In this document: positions 26,450 to 36,485 of the stretch, one piece after another | How the letters are laid out: every line of letters begins with the position of its first letter | Position numbering within the stretch: position 1 is the first letter of the stretch | From: Rhizobium sp. 9140 | Lineage (GTDB): Bacteria > Pseudomonadota > Alphaproteobacteria > Rhizobiales > Rhizobiaceae | Assembly (NCBI RefSeq): GCF_900067135.1 | Contig: NZ_FJUR01000001.1 | Coordinates: 1,181,501 to 1,245,500 of the forward strand | Length of the DNA stretch: 64,000 nucleotides | Direction of reading: 5' to 3' | The notes under the pieces: model-generated | Told to the model about the DNA's origin: nothing | Databases searched by the model: none | Seen by the model: only the letters and a program-made list of their open reading frames with translations | Program-made: the position numbers and the translations under genes

Positions 26450-27484
26450 ATGAACGCCCTGAAACTGACTGCTGCAGCCCTGGTGGCTTCCGTCGCCTTT
26501 GCTGGCGCTGCCGCTGCCCGCGACCAGATCCAGATCGCTGGCTCGTCCACCGTTCTTCCCTATGCCAAGATCGTTGCCGAAACCTTCGGCGAGACGTTCC
26601 CCGACTTCAAGACGCCGGTCGTCGAATCCGGCGGCACGGGCGCCGGCCTCAAGGAATTCTGCAAGGGCGTCGGCCCTGATACCATCGACATCGCCAATGC
26701 TTCGCGCAAGATCAAGGACAGCGAACTGGCGGAATGCAAGTCGGCTGGCGTGACCGAAGTGCAGGAAGTCAAGATCGGCTATGACGGCATCGTCTTCGCC
26801 ACCGACAGCGGCAATGCCGACCTGAAGCTCGAGCCGAAGGATCTCTACCTCGGCCTCGCAGCCCAGGTCGTCGTCGACGGCAAGGTTGTTGCGAACCCCT
26901 ACACGAAGTGGTCTGAAGTCAACAAGAACCTGCCGGACGCCGAAATCGCCGCTTATATCCCGGGCGAAAAGCACGGCACGCGCGAAGTCTTCGAAGAGAA
27001 GATCCTTCATGCAGGCTGCAAGGCTTCCGGTGCTGAAGAGGTCATCAAGGCTGCCGTTGCCGACGCCAAGGAACAGGCCCGCACCTGCGTTGCCGTTCGC
27101 AAGGACGGCAAGGCTGTCGACATCGACGGCGACTACACAGAAACGCTCGCCCGCATCGCTGCCAACAAGAACGGCATCGGCGTCTTCGGTCTGGCTTTCT
27201 ATGAAAACAACGCCGACAAGCTGAAGGTTGCGACCGTCAACGGTGTCATCCCGACCACGGAAACGATCGCTTCCGGCGAATACCCGGTTTCGCGTCCGCT
27301 GTTCTTCTACGTCAAGAAGGCGCATCTCGGCGTTATCCCCGGCCTGAAGGAATTCGTTGAATTCTTCCTCGACGACCAGATGGTCGGCCCGGAAAGCCCG
27401 CTGGCAGCCTACGGCCTCGTTGCCGCGCCGGATGCAGAGCGCGAAGCTGACCGCAAGGCCTTCACCGACGGCACGCAGCTGTAA
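26450..27484 (+). CDS. pstS: Phosphate ABC transporter, periplasmic binding protein
   Basis: A 344-residue periplasmic phosphate receptor of the high-affinity Pst system. Residues 1-22 (MNALKLTAAALVASVAFAG) form a signal peptide. Phosphate-contact segments include AGSSTVLPYAKIVAETF, ESGGTGAGLKEFCKG and the HGTREVFEEKIL block. The ATG at 26450 follows GGGAGAAT. It is the first gene of the operon behind the Pho box, with a strong hairpin between it and pstC. Confidence 0.95.
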   Translation: MNALKLTAAALVASVAFAGAAAARDQIQIAGSSTVLPYAKIVAETFGETFPDFKTPVVESGGTGAGLKEFCKGVGPDTIDIANASRKIKDSELAECKSAGVTEVQEVKIGYDGIVFATDSGNADLKLEPKDLYLGLAAQVVVDGKVVANPYTKWSEVNKNLPDAEIAAYIPGEKHGTREVFEEKILHAGCKASGAEEVIKAAVADAKEQARTCVAVRKDGKAVDIDGDYTETLARIAANKNGIGVFGLAFYENNADKLKVATVNGVIPTTETIASGEYPVSRPLFFYVKKAHLGVIPGLKEFVEFFLDDQMVGPESPLAAYGLVAAPDAEREADRKAFTDGTQL

Positions 27485-27522
27485 TAGGAGCCGATCCGGA
27501 GACCTGGTCTCTTAAGGATCAC

Positions 27523-27550
27523 CCCGCACGGCGCGCGAGCGCCGTGTGGG
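27523..27550 (+). terminator. Hairpin between pstS and pstC
   Basis: A 12-bp stem with one G-T pair and a GCGA tetraloop lies 38 bp after the pstS stop, with no T-run. It is placed like the hairpin after frcB and probably stabilises the 3' end of pstS mRNA or limits read-through into the permease genes. Confidence 0.55.
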
Positions 27551-27624
27551 AGCCCCAACGTTCGAATGGCCGGCGTCCGATCTTGCAGCATGCGATGTCG
27601 TGAAACGACCGGGGGACCCAGACC

Positions 27625-29109
27625 ATGAGCGCTTCTCTCCTCTTTCTCCTCGTCCTGCTCGTCGGCGCATCCGCCTTCGTGATGGGTCGTTCGCGGGCCA
27701 TGGCCACGGCCGGTGGCAAGCTTTCCTCTCTGCATTCTCTGCCCGGCTACCACGGCAGCTACGCTGCCATCTGGGCTCTTCTGCCTTCGCTCGTCGTGCT
27801 CGCCGTCTGGCTCGTCGCTGCGCCGCCGATGATCGATCGCAGCGTGCTCTTCCATCTGCCGACCGAGGTCCTGAACCAGGGCAATGCGCCCGCCCAGCTG
27901 GCACTCGGCCAGGTCAAGTCGGTCGCCCGCGGTCTCGCCCTTCTCTCGGACGCCGAGCGCAGCGCACTTGACAGCGGTTCCATCAATCTTCGCGACGCCA
28001 TGGGTGCCAAGGGCATTCCGCTGGCCGGCGCCGGCGAACCCTGGATGATCGAGTCCGCTACGACCTTCAATCGGATGACGGCAAACAGCCATCTGGCCAT
28101 GGCCGGTGTCGTGCTGCTGCTGGCCATCGGTGGAACACTTCTGGCGCTCCGCGGCATCTCGCAGCGCTTCCGGGCACGCAACCGTGTCGAGCAGGTCATT
28201 CTCGGCGGCCTGATCCTCGCTTCCTCCATCGCCATCCTCACCACCGTCGGCATCATCGGCTCTATGCTGTCGGAAGCCCTGCGCTTCTTCGCCTCGGTGT
28301 CGCCGATGGAGTTCTTCTTCGGCACCGTCTGGGATCCGCGCTTCGCCGCAGCCGGCCAAGCGGGTCAGGCCGGGCAGTTCGGCCTCCTGCCGCTTCTCGC
28401 CGGCACGCTCTACATCGCCTTCGTCGCCATGCTCTTTGCCGTGCCGATCGGCCTGTTCGCCGCCATCTACATGGCGGAATATGCCAACAGCACGGTGCGC
28501 TCGATCGCCAAGCCGCTGCTCGAAATCCTCGCCGGCATCCCGACCATCGTCTACGGCTTCTTCGCCCTCGTCACGGTCGGCCCGTTTCTGCGCGATATCT
28601 CGGGCCAGCTGAACGGCCTCGTCACCGGCAACTATACCAGCTTCATCCAGGCGCAGAGCGTTCTCACCGCCGGCCTCGTCATGGGCATCATGCTGATCCC
28701 CTTCGTGTCCTCCCTGTCGGATGACATCATCACGCAGGTGCCCGGCTCGCTGCGCGACGGTTCGCTCGGCCTCGGTGCCACACGGTCGGAAACCATCAAG
28801 CGCGTCGTCCTTCCTGCCGCTCTTCCCGGCATCGTCGGTGCGCTTCTGCTAACGGCATCCCGCGCCGTCGGCGAGACGATGATCGTGGTGCTTGCGGCCG
28901 GTGTCGCCGCCCGCATGCAGATCAACCCCTTCGAGCCGATGACGACCGTCACGGTGAAGATCGTCAACCAGCTGACGGGCGACCTAGAGTTCACCTCTCC
29001 GCAGACCCTCGTCGCCTTCGCGCTCGGCATCACGCTCTTTGCCATCACGCTCTGCCTCAACATTTACGCGCTCTACATCGTGCGCAAATACCGGGAACAG
29101 TACGAATGA
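27625..29109 (+). CDS. pstC: Phosphate ABC transporter, permease PstC
   Basis: A 494-residue inner-membrane permease. The C-terminal half is the standard BPD_transp_1 domain with EAA-loop sequence DGSLGLGATRSETIKRVVLPAA preceded by ILAGIPTIVYGFFAL. The first roughly 230 residues are an extra region with two or three further hydrophobic segments and a soluble loop, longer than E. coli PstC (319 residues); this enlarged form is usual in rhizobia. Its stop overlaps the pstA start by four bases (ATGA). Confidence 0.93.
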   Translation: MSASLLFLLVLLVGASAFVMGRSRAMATAGGKLSSLHSLPGYHGSYAAIWALLPSLVVLAVWLVAAPPMIDRSVLFHLPTEVLNQGNAPAQLALGQVKSVARGLALLSDAERSALDSGSINLRDAMGAKGIPLAGAGEPWMIESATTFNRMTANSHLAMAGVVLLLAIGGTLLALRGISQRFRARNRVEQVILGGLILASSIAILTTVGIIGSMLSEALRFFASVSPMEFFFGTVWDPRFAAAGQAGQAGQFGLLPLLAGTLYIAFVAMLFAVPIGLFAAIYMAEYANSTVRSIAKPLLEILAGIPTIVYGFFALVTVGPFLRDISGQLNGLVTGNYTSFIQAQSVLTAGLVMGIMLIPFVSSLSDDIITQVPGSLRDGSLGLGATRSETIKRVVLPAALPGIVGALLLTASRAVGETMIVVLAAGVAARMQINPFEPMTTVTVKIVNQLTGDLEFTSPQTLVAFALGITLFAITLCLNIYALYIVRKYREQYE

Positions 29110-30428
29110 CCGACATGACCTCATCGCTCGCCGGTGCGTCGCAGCGTCCCGCATCCACCCGTCGCGATATCGGCATCAAGCGCCGCTACGCCGCAGAACG
29201 CCGCTTCCGGGCCTATGGCATCGGTGCCATCTCCATCGGCATCTTCTTCCTCGGTCTCCTGCTCTGGACCGTCGTGTCCAAGGGCTACACGGCCTTCCTG
29301 CAGACCGAGATCGTCCTGCCGATCACCTTCAGTGAACAGGTCATCGACCCGAAGAACGAACGGGCGACCAACCCTGCCAAGCTGATGACCGCGAACTATC
29401 CGCTGTTGGTGCGTGACGCGCTGGTACAGAAGCTCGGTATCGACCCCGCCAACCGCGCGGACGTGAAGCTCGCGACCGACATGGTCTCGGCCAGCGCCCG
29501 CACGCAGCTTCGCGATGTCGTCGTTGCCAATCCGGCGATCATCGGCCAGACGGTGCCGGTGGCACTTCTGGCGGAAGGCAACATCGACTCGGCCAACAAG
29601 GGCCAGATCGACGTGACGGTGGACGAAGCCAACCGCAAGGTGAAGGATAAGCAACTCGGCTGGATGCAGACGCTCGCGCAGGACGGCGCGATGACGAAGT
29701 CCTTCAACACGGGCCTCTTCACCTCGGGCGCCTCCTCGCGTCCGGAAGCTGCCGGCATCGGCGTCGCAGCGCTCGGCTCGCTCTACATGATGCTGATCGT
29801 GCTAGCGCTCGCGCTGCCGATTGGTGTCTCCGCCTCGATCTACCTCGAAGAGTTCGCGCCGAAGAACAAGCTGACCGACCTCATCGAAGTCAACATCAAC
29901 AATCTCGCGGCCGTTCCCTCCATCGTCTACGGTCTGCTCGGCCTGTCGATCTTCATCAACTTTGCCGGTATGCCCCGCTCGGCAGCCCTCGTCGGCGGTC
30001 TCGTCCTCACGCTGATGACGCTGCCCACGATCATCATCGCCACGCGTGCGGCGCTGAAGGCCGTGCCGCCGTCGATCCGGGCTGCGGCCCTCGGCCTTGG
30101 CGCCTCGAAGATGCAGACGATCTTCCACCACGTGCTTCCGCTTGCCATGCCGGGTATCCTGACGGGGACCATTATTGGCCTTGCGCATGCACTGGGTGAA
30201 ACCGCGCCACTGCTTCTCATCGGCATGGTGGCCTTCGTGGTCGATTTCCCGGGCTCGCCGCTCGAACCTTCCACGGCACTGCCGGTCCAGATCTACATGT
30301 GGGCCAACGAAGCCGAACGTGCATTTGTCGAACGGACCTCCGGCGCGATCATCGTGCTCCTGATCTTCCTGGTGGTCATGAACCTTGGCGCAATCCTGTT
30401 GCGGCGCCGCTTTGAACGACGCTGGTAG
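29106..30428 (+). CDS. pstA: Phosphate ABC transporter, permease PstA
   Basis: A 440-residue partner of PstC. After one N-terminal membrane segment (AISIGIFFLGLLLWTVV, about residues 38-54) comes a periplasmic loop of about 170 residues, then the BPD_transp_1 domain with NNLAAVPSIVYGLLGLS and the EAA loop AALGLGASKMQTIFHHVLPLA. It is longer than E. coli PstA because of the loop, as in other alphaproteobacteria. It starts within the last codon of pstC. Confidence 0.93.
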   Translation: MTDMTSSLAGASQRPASTRRDIGIKRRYAAERRFRAYGIGAISIGIFFLGLLLWTVVSKGYTAFLQTEIVLPITFSEQVIDPKNERATNPAKLMTANYPLLVRDALVQKLGIDPANRADVKLATDMVSASARTQLRDVVVANPAIIGQTVPVALLAEGNIDSANKGQIDVTVDEANRKVKDKQLGWMQTLAQDGAMTKSFNTGLFTSGASSRPEAAGIGVAALGSLYMMLIVLALALPIGVSASIYLEEFAPKNKLTDLIEVNINNLAAVPSIVYGLLGLSIFINFAGMPRSAALVGGLVLTLMTLPTIIIATRAALKAVPPSIRAAALGLGASKMQTIFHHVLPLAMPGILTGTIIGLAHALGETAPLLLIGMVAFVVDFPGSPLEPSTALPVQIYMWANEAERAFVERTSGAIIVLLIFLVVMNLGAILLRRRFERRW

Positions 30429-30442
30429 TGAGGTAGAAAACA

Positions 30443-31258
30443 ATGAACATGATGTCAGAAGCGACTCTCGAAAAGGCGGTCGATCAGAAGATGAATGCTG
30501 TCCCTCACAAGATGATTGGCAAGGATGTGTCGGTCTACTACGGCGAAAAGCGCGCGCTGTTCGACGTGAACCTCAACATCCGCGAAAACACGGTCACGGC
30601 GCTGATCGGCCCCTCGGGCTGCGGCAAGTCAACCTTCCTGCGGACGCTCAACCGCATGAACGACACGATCGACCACTGCAAGGTCACGGGCAAGATCACG
30701 CTCGACGGCGGTGATATCTACGATCCCTCGATCGACGTCGTCGAACTGCGCGCCCGCGTCGGCATGGTTTTCCAGAAGCCGAACCCGTTTCCGAAGTCCA
30801 TCTATGAAAACGTGACCTACGGGCCGAAGATCCACGGTCTCGCCCGCACCAAGGCCGAACTCGACGCCATCGTCGAGCAGAGCTTGCAGAAGGCCGGTCT
30901 GTGGAACGAGGTCAAGGACCGCCTGCACGAGTCGGGCACCGGCCTTTCCGGTGGCCAGCAGCAGCGTCTCTGCATCGCGCGCGCCGTTGCCGTCAGCCCC
31001 GAAGTCATCCTCATGGACGAGCCCTGTTCGGCGCTCGACCCGATCGCCACCGCCAAGGTCGAGGAACTGATCCACGAGCTGCGCGCCAACTACACGATCG
31101 TGATCGTCACGCACTCCATGCAGCAGGCAGCCCGCGTCTCGCAGCGCACCGCCATGTTCCACCTCGGCAATCTTGTCGAGGAGAACGACACCGACAAGAT
31201 GTTCACCAATCCGGATGACCAGCGCACCCAGGATTACATCATGGGCCGCTTCGGCTGA
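30443..31258 (+). CDS. pstB: Phosphate ABC transporter, ATP-binding protein
   Basis: A 271-residue ABC ATPase energising PstCA and, with PhoU, taking part in signalling to PhoR. Walker [10 protein letters not shown], signature [14 protein letters not shown], Walker [14 protein letters not shown] and the switch [10 protein letters not shown] are intact. The characteristic PstB segment [18 protein letters not shown] is present. The ATG at 30443 has GAGG upstream; later in-frame ATGs exist but the first is kept. Confidence 0.95.
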   Translation: MNMMSEATLEKAVDQKMNAVPHKMIGKDVSVYYGEKRALFDVNLNIRENTVTALIGPSGCGKSTFLRTLNRMNDTIDHCKVTGKITLDGGDIYDPSIDVVELRARVGMVFQKPNPFPKSIYENVTYGPKIHGLARTKAELDAIVEQSLQKAGLWNEVKDRLHESGTGLSGGQQQRLCIARAVAVSPEVILMDEPCSALDPIATAKVEELIHELRANYTIVIVTHSMQQAARVSQRTAMFHLGNLVEENDTDKMFTNPDDQRTQDYIMGRFG

Positions 31259-31313
31259 TCGGTCGCCCGACCGACAGCCTTGTGCCCGTGACCGAACTCC
31301 AAGGACAGGATCC

Positions 31314-32024
31314 ATGGCAACCCATATCGCATCCGTCTATGACGAAGACCTGAAATATCTGAGCCGCCGTATCTCCGAGATGGGTGGCCTTGCCGAGCAG
31401 ATGGTGGCCGAATCCGTTCGCGCCCTCGTCAATGCCGATCTGGGTCTTGCCCAGAAGGTCATCTCCGACGACGTCGTGCTTGACGACGCCGAGCGCCAGA
31501 TCGGCGAGAAGGCGATCGTGACGATTGCCAAGCGCCAGCCGATGGCGGCCGACCTGCGCGAAATCATGGGGTCGATCCGCATTGCGGCCGATCTGGAGCG
31601 CGTGGGCGATCTCGGCAAAAATACGGCCAAGCGCGTCATCGCCGTCTCCAGCGCCAGCCTGCCGCGGCAGCTGTCCCGCGGCATCGAGCATCTGGCCGAG
31701 TTGACGCTGATGCAGCTGAAGGAAGTGCTGGATGTCTACGCATCCCGCTCGGCCGAGAAGGCAAAGGCCATTCGCGAGCGTGATAGCGAGATCGACGCGA
31801 TCTACACCTCGTTGTTCCGCGAGCTTCTAACCTACATGATGGAAGACCCGCGCAACATCACGCCCTGCACGCATCTCCTGTTCTGCGCCAAGAACATCGA
31901 GCGCATCGGCGACCACGCGACCAACATCGCCGAGACGATCTACTACATGACGACCGGTGCGCAGCCGCTGGGCGAACGTCCGAAGGACGACTCGTCGAAC
32001 ACCGTCGGCGCACTCGCCACCTGA
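31314..32024 (+). CDS. phoU: Phosphate signalling regulator PhoU
   Basis: A 236-residue helical protein with two PhoU repeats, each with the metal-binding E/D-xxx-D pattern: RIAADLERVGDLGKNTAKR (about residue 85) and FCAKNIERIGDHATNIAE (about 190). It links the Pst transporter to PhoR so that the kinase is silenced when phosphate is plentiful. The ATG at 31314 follows AAGGACAGGA; longer in-frame versions overlap pstB and are rejected. Confidence 0.95.
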   Translation: MATHIASVYDEDLKYLSRRISEMGGLAEQMVAESVRALVNADLGLAQKVISDDVVLDDAERQIGEKAIVTIAKRQPMAADLREIMGSIRIAADLERVGDLGKNTAKRVIAVSSASLPRQLSRGIEHLAELTLMQLKEVLDVYASRSAEKAKAIRERDSEIDAIYTSLFRELLTYMMEDPRNITPCTHLLFCAKNIERIGDHATNIAETIYYMTTGAQPLGERPKDDSSNTVGALAT

Positions 32025-32212
32025 GCGAGCGGCGCGGGAGCCGAAATGCTCCTGCGCCGTTGCTTCCGGTCTCGATGCCGGCGGACGTTCGGCTGAAGGA
32101 TATGCAGCCATCCGGTGGCCTCTGCGCCGCGCATGAACTGTCAACGATGATCGCCGCCCTCGGGTTCTGGCGAAAGCCTTGTCGCGTGACAAGGAGACTA
32201 CGGAGTCCAGAA

Positions 32213-32896
32213 ATGCAGCCGAAAATTGCCGTTGTCGAAGATGAAGAAGCGCTGAGCGTCCTCCTGCGTTACAATCTTGAGGCCGAAGGCTTCGATGTCG
32301 ACACCATCAACCGGGGCGACGAGGCAGAGGTGCGGCTGCAGGAGCGGCTGCCCGATCTTCTGATCCTCGACTGGATGCTGCCCGGCGTTTCCGGCATCGA
32401 GCTCTGCCGTCGCCTGCGCCAGCGCAGCGAAACGGAGCGCCTGCCGATCATCATGCTGACGGCGCGGGGCGAAGAGAGCGAGCGGGTTCGCGGCCTTGCC
32501 ACTGGCGCCGACGACTATGTCGTGAAGCCATTTTCGACGCCCGAGCTGATCGCGCGCGTGAAGGCCATGCTGCGCCGTGCGCGTCCCGAAGTCCTGTCCT
32601 CGCTTCTGAAATGCGGCGATATCGAGCTGGACCGCGAAACCCACCGCGTTCACCGCAAAACCCGCGAAGTCCGCCTCGGGCCGACGGAGTTTCGCCTGCT
32701 CGAATTCTTCATGGCCTCGCCCGGTCGCGTCTTCTCCCGCTCGCAGCTTCTCGACGGCGTCTGGGGTCATGACATCTATGTGGACGAACGCACCGTCGAC
32801 GTCCATGTCGGCCGCCTGCGCAAGGCCCTCAATTTCTCCAACATGCAAGACGTCATCCGCACGGTCCGCGGCGCAGGCTACTCGCTGGAAAGCTGA
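32213..32896 (+). CDS. phoB: Phosphate-regulon response regulator PhoB
   Basis: A 227-residue OmpR/PhoB-type regulator. The receiver domain has the acidic pair in VVEDEE (residues 8-11), phospho-acceptor Asp in LILDWMLPG (about 53), Thr in MLTARG and Lys in VVKPFS. The C-terminal winged helix ends VDVHVGRLRKAL and VRGAGYSLE. The ATG at 32213 follows CGGAG. It binds Pho boxes such as that before pstS. A 188-bp gap after phoU holds no gene. Confidence 0.95.
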   Translation: MQPKIAVVEDEEALSVLLRYNLEAEGFDVDTINRGDEAEVRLQERLPDLLILDWMLPGVSGIELCRRLRQRSETERLPIIMLTARGEESERVRGLATGADDYVVKPFSTPELIARVKAMLRRARPEVLSSLLKCGDIELDRETHRVHRKTREVRLGPTEFRLLEFFMASPGRVFSRSQLLDGVWGHDIYVDERTVDVHVGRLRKALNFSNMQDVIRTVRGAGYSLES

Positions 32897-32999
32897 TGAT
32901 ATGACGCTTTGCTCCCGAAGCATAACGTCTTCGAGGGCTGCATCGCTGTCGATTGCCCAGGTCCGGTGCAGACGAAGCATCCTTCATCATCCATAACGC

Positions 33000-33034
33000 A
33001 AAAGGCCTTCTTCACAGAACGAAGAAGGCCTTTT
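33000..33034. terminator. Bidirectional terminator between phoB and gcrA
   Basis: A perfect 14-bp stem AAAAGGCCTTCTTC / GAAGAAGGCCTTTT with a 7-base loop lies between the convergent phoB and gcrA. A/T ends on both sides give a T-run for either direction. Confidence 0.85.
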
Positions 33035-33054
33035 CGTTGTGGTCTACCAGGCGT

Positions 33055-33627
33055 TTATCGCGCGCGGCGACGTTCTGCCGAGGGCTGGTAGGCCAGCTTG
33101 GCGTGGAATGTGCAGTAGGGCGAGGTATCCGGAGAGTCGTTGCCGCAGAAGTGGAATTCGTCCTTCATGGGATCGCCGATCGGCCACTTGCAGGTGCGGT
33201 CGGTAAGCTGTGTCAGAACGAGCTTGCGCGACATCGGTACGACGACATTGCTGCCCGTTGCGCCGCTCGTCCCGCTGCCGGTCACCGTCAGTGCGGTTTC
33301 CGGTGCGAAGGCGCCTTCGGAATCCGCGTTCACGTTCATCGTGTTGACCGGGCGTGCCATGGGACGCAGCGGTGCTGCGCGCGGGGCGGCGTTGGCGACG
33401 ACGGCTTCCGGCGCTGCCGGGCGTGCGGCAACGACCGGACGCTTCGGGCGGTTTGCGCTCGGGGCGGCACCACCGGCTTTCGCACGACCGGGAAGCGACA
33501 GGCGATGAACCTTGCCGATAACGGCGTTACGGCTGACACCGCCGAGCTGTGCCGCGATCTGGCTCGCGCTCAACCCCTCGGCCCAGAGCTTCTTCAGTCT
33601 CTCAACCCGCTCGTCAGTCCAATTCAT
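33055..33627 (-). CDS. gcrA: GcrA cell-cycle regulator
   Basis: A 190-residue DNA-binding regulator restricted to alphaproteobacteria. It starts NWTDERVERLKKLWAEGLSASQIAAQLG, the HTH block of GcrA, followed by VSRNAVIGKVHRLSLPGR, a Pro/Ala-rich linker and a C-terminal sigma-70-contact region with Cys/His residues (CKWPIGDP, FCGND, YCTFH). Known GcrA proteins act with RNA polymerase at promoters carrying methylated GANTC sites made by CcrM. The ATG at 33627 follows GGAG; the upstream in-frame extension is not family-like. Six GANTC sites lie just upstream. Confidence 0.93.
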   Translation of the reverse strand: MNWTDERVERLKKLWAEGLSASQIAAQLGGVSRNAVIGKVHRLSLPGRAKAGGAAPSANRPKRPVVAARPAAPEAVVANAAPRAAPLRPMARPVNTMNVNADSEGAFAPETALTVTGSGTSGATGSNVVVPMSRKLVLTQLTDRTCKWPIGDPMKDEFHFCGNDSPDTSPYCTFHAKLAYQPSAERRRAR

Positions 33628-33660
33628 GGTCGTCTCCGTTCCAGGCCGTTCATGAAGGAC

Positions 33661-33807
33661 GAATCCCTCACCGCGCCCCGGATGGCTCCGAAGCTGCAAC
33701 GCCTTGACTCTTTTGGTGACTAGGTCCGCCGCATGCGTCTAGCAATTATTTGCTAACCTAGAGACGGGGTGACTCCCTGACAAGAGTCCGGGGAATCGAC
33801 CCGAATC
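33661..33807. promoter_or_regulatory. Cluster of six GANTC (CcrM) sites upstream of gcrA
   Basis: GANTC occurs at 33661, 33706, 33771, 33784, 33793 and 33803, six in 147 bp, against roughly one per 256 bp by chance at even base composition. A 6-bp inverted repeat TAGCAA-TTAT-TTGCTA (33740-33755) and a loose CtrA-like TTAG-N7-TTGC on the minus strand lie among them. This is the promoter side of gcrA. Confidence 0.6.
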
Positions 33808-34064
33808 GATTTTTGGGTTTTCCCCAACTTGCTGTCACCGCGTGATATATTTGCAAGGCCTTTTCTCCAGAAAGCATCGCGCCCGAAAAACGCGCGACAA
33901 GGCCGTAATTCCGGGACTTTTGTTGACAGCAGCACCTGAAATACCGATAGTGCGCTCGCCGCCGTCAGGGCGGTATTTTTCATTCCGGGCCGGCACTGCC
34001 GGTCTCTGCAAAACAGATCGAACCTTCCCGCAGACCGCGCGGACAGGACGAGGAGATTGGCACG
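33808..34064. other. Non-coding gap upstream of argD
   Basis: Together with the GANTC cluster this is a 437-bp gap between divergent gcrA and argD. This half holds no convincing gene. A short CCGCC/GGCGG hairpin followed by TATTTTT near 33959-33980 could be a weak attenuator in the argD leader. Confidence 0.35.
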
Positions 34065-35264
34065 ATGGCCGAGGCAACCCCACTTTACGAGACCTACATG
34101 CGCGCGCCGCTGCGCTTCGAGCGCGGCGAGGGTGTCTGGCTGGTGGCGGAAGATGGCGCGCGCTATCTCGATTTCGCTGCCGGCGTCGCGGTCAATTCAC
34201 TTGGCCACGCCCATCCGCATCTGGTGGCGGCGCTGAAGGATCAGGCCGAAAAGGTCTGGCATCTGTCGAACCTCTACGAGATTCCCGGCCAGGAAAAGCT
34301 TGCCAAGCGCCTGACCGACAACACGTTTGCCGACAAGGTCTTCTTCACCAACTCGGGCGCGGAAGCGCTGGAATGCGCCATCAAGACCGCGCGCCGCTAT
34401 CAGTTCGCCAAGGGCCGGACGGAGCGTTTCCACGTCATCACCTTCGAAGGCGCGTTCCACGGCCGCACGCTTGCGACGATCGCAGCCGGCGGGCAGGCAA
34501 AGTATCTCGAAGGCTTCGGTCCCAAGGCGCCCGGCTTCGTGCAGGTTCCCTTCGGCGATCTCGATGCCGTCAAGGAGGCGATCACCGAGGAAACGGCTGC
34601 GATCCTGATCGAGCCGATCCAGGGCGAGGGCGGCATACGCCCGGCGCCCAAGGCTTTCCTGCAGGCGCTGCGCGACCTCTGTGACGAATACGGGCTGATG
34701 CTGATTTTCGACGAAGTCCAGTGCGGCGTCGGTCGTACCGGCAAGCTCTTCGCCTATGAATGGTCCGGTATTACACCGGATATTCTGGCGGCGGCCAAGG
34801 GTATCGGCGGCGGCTTTCCGCTTGGCGCCTGCCTTGCGACGGAAGAGGCCGCCTCCGGCATGGTTGCCGGCACGCATGGCTCCACATATGGCGGCAACCC
34901 GCTCGCCATGGCCGTCGGCAATGCCGTGCTTGACGTGGTTCTGGGCGACGGCTTTCTGGAACACGTGCGCGATGTTGCGCTCGTCTTCCGCCAGGGCCTG
35001 GCGTCGCTTGCCGACCGCTTCCCAGATGTGATCGAGGAAATCCGCGGCGAAGGCCTTATGCTCGGCATCAAGGCGGTGGTTCCCTCGGCAGATCTGCTGA
35101 AAGCGATCCGGGCGGAAAAGATGCTGGCGGTGCCTGCTGGCGAAAACGTCATTCGCCTGCTTCCGCCGCTGATCACCACAGCAGAGGAAGCCCGCGAGGG
35201 TCTTGCTCGCATCGAGCGCGCCAGCGAGACGCTGACGGCCGTGAAGCAACGCGCGACCGCTTAA
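34065..35264 (+). CDS. argD: Acetylornithine aminotransferase
   Basis: A 399-residue class III PLP aminotransferase of arginine synthesis (N-acetylglutamate semialdehyde to acetylornithine). The PLP-binding Lys lies in [14 protein letters not shown] (about residue 242), preceded by [14 protein letters not shown]; the substrate-side [14 protein letters not shown] is near residue 90. The ATG at 34065 follows GAGGAG. It is followed after 96 bp by argF in the same direction. Confidence 0.93.
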   Translation: MAEATPLYETYMRAPLRFERGEGVWLVAEDGARYLDFAAGVAVNSLGHAHPHLVAALKDQAEKVWHLSNLYEIPGQEKLAKRLTDNTFADKVFFTNSGAEALECAIKTARRYQFAKGRTERFHVITFEGAFHGRTLATIAAGGQAKYLEGFGPKAPGFVQVPFGDLDAVKEAITEETAAILIEPIQGEGGIRPAPKAFLQALRDLCDEYGLMLIFDEVQCGVGRTGKLFAYEWSGITPDILAAAKGIGGGFPLGACLATEEAASGMVAGTHGSTYGGNPLAMAVGNAVLDVVLGDGFLEHVRDVALVFRQGLASLADRFPDVIEEIRGEGLMLGIKAVVPSADLLKAIRAEKMLAVPAGENVIRLLPPLITTAEEAREGLARIERASETLTAVKQRATA

Positions 35265-35360
35265 GGTCGCGCCCCTACTGACAACCAGAATCACCGACAC
35301 CCCAGGCCCTGACAGGGGGCTGAAAGCCCTAACGGGACAAGGACAGGACACCGCATTTCC

Positions 35361-36278
35361 ATGGCTGATACCCGGCACTTCCTCGATCTCTCCGCCATGT
35401 CGGCAGAGAATCTGCGCTCCATCATCGATGATGCGCGGGTGCGAAAGGCAGCCACCAAGGCCGGTACAGCCGAGAAGCCGCTGGCCGGCAAGATGCTGGC
35501 TATGATTTTCGAAAAGCCCTCGACACGGACCCGCGTGTCCTTCGATGTCGGCATGCGGCAGCTCGGCGGCGAGACGCTGTTCCTGTCGGGCACGGAAATG
35601 CAGCTCGGTCGCGCCGAGACCATCGGCGACACCGCCAAGGTTCTTTCGCGTTATGTCGATGCCATCATGATCCGCACCACGGATCACAGCCGTCTTCTGG
35701 AGCTTGCCGAACACGCCACCGTGCCCGTCATCAACGCGCTGACGGATACAACGCATCCCTGCCAGATCATGGCCGACATCATGACATTCGAGGAGCATAA
35801 CGGCCCCGTAAAGGGCAAGACCATCGCCTGGACCGGCGACGGCAACAATGTGCTGCACTCCTTCATCGAGGGCTCTGCCCGTTTCGGCTACACCATGAAA
35901 ATGGCCGTGCCACTTGGCTCCGAGCCCGATGACAAGATCCTCAACTGGGCGCGCAACAATGGCGGCGATATCGTTCTGTCGCATGATCCGGAAAAGACGG
36001 TGGCCGGTGCCGACTGCGTGGTGACCGACACCTGGGTATCGATGAACCAGGAACACCGCGCCCGTGGCCACAATGTCTTCCAGCCATATCAGGTCAATGC
36101 CGCTCTGATGTCGAAGGCGGACGAGAACGCACTGTTCATGCACTGCCTGCCGGCGCATCGCGGCGAGGAAGTGACCGACGAGGTGATCGACGGGCGGCAA
36201 TCCGTCGTGTTCGACGAGGCCGAGAACCGGCTGCACGCGCAGAAGTCGATCCTTGCCTGGTGCCTCGGCGCGCTCTGA
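35361..36278 (+). CDS. argF: Ornithine carbamoyltransferase
   Basis: A 305-residue enzyme that joins ornithine and carbamoyl phosphate to citrulline. Carbamoyl-phosphate site [13 protein letters not shown] (about residue 53), [10 protein letters not shown] (about 132) and the ornithine-site [13 protein letters not shown] (about 260) are intact. Length is typical. Downstream of argD and closed by a strong terminator, so argDF is probably one transcript. Confidence 0.95.
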   Translation: MADTRHFLDLSAMSAENLRSIIDDARVRKAATKAGTAEKPLAGKMLAMIFEKPSTRTRVSFDVGMRQLGGETLFLSGTEMQLGRAETIGDTAKVLSRYVDAIMIRTTDHSRLLELAEHATVPVINALTDTTHPCQIMADIMTFEEHNGPVKGKTIAWTGDGNNVLHSFIEGSARFGYTMKMAVPLGSEPDDKILNWARNNGGDIVLSHDPEKTVAGADCVVTDTWVSMNQEHRARGHNVFQPYQVNAALMSKADENALFMHCLPAHRGEEVTDEVIDGRQSVVFDEAENRLHAQKSILAWCLGAL

Positions 36279-36316
36279 GGCTTGTCGTCGCGCGCAGGGT
36301 TCAAACCTTGAAAACG

Positions 36317-36364
36317 GGCATCCGGCCCCCGATCTAGGGGCCAAGCGGGATGCCACGGTTTTTT
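36317..36364 (+). terminator. Strong terminator after argF
   Basis: A stacked hairpin: outer 7-bp GGCATCC / GGATGCC, inner 6-bp GGCCCC / GGGGCC with a 7-base loop and a 5-base bulge, followed by ACGG and six T at 36359-36364. It lies 39 bp after argF and 121 bp before hslO. Confidence 0.8.
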
Positions 36365-36485
36365 GCTGGCATTTCATATCAATCCAATAGAATGGAGTTG
36401 CGGCTTCGCGATTCCCGGACGTGTCCGGGGCGCCGTCATCTGCGTTCGGGCTCGCTGCGGCGGGTCTTGCATGAGGAGCATGGAC

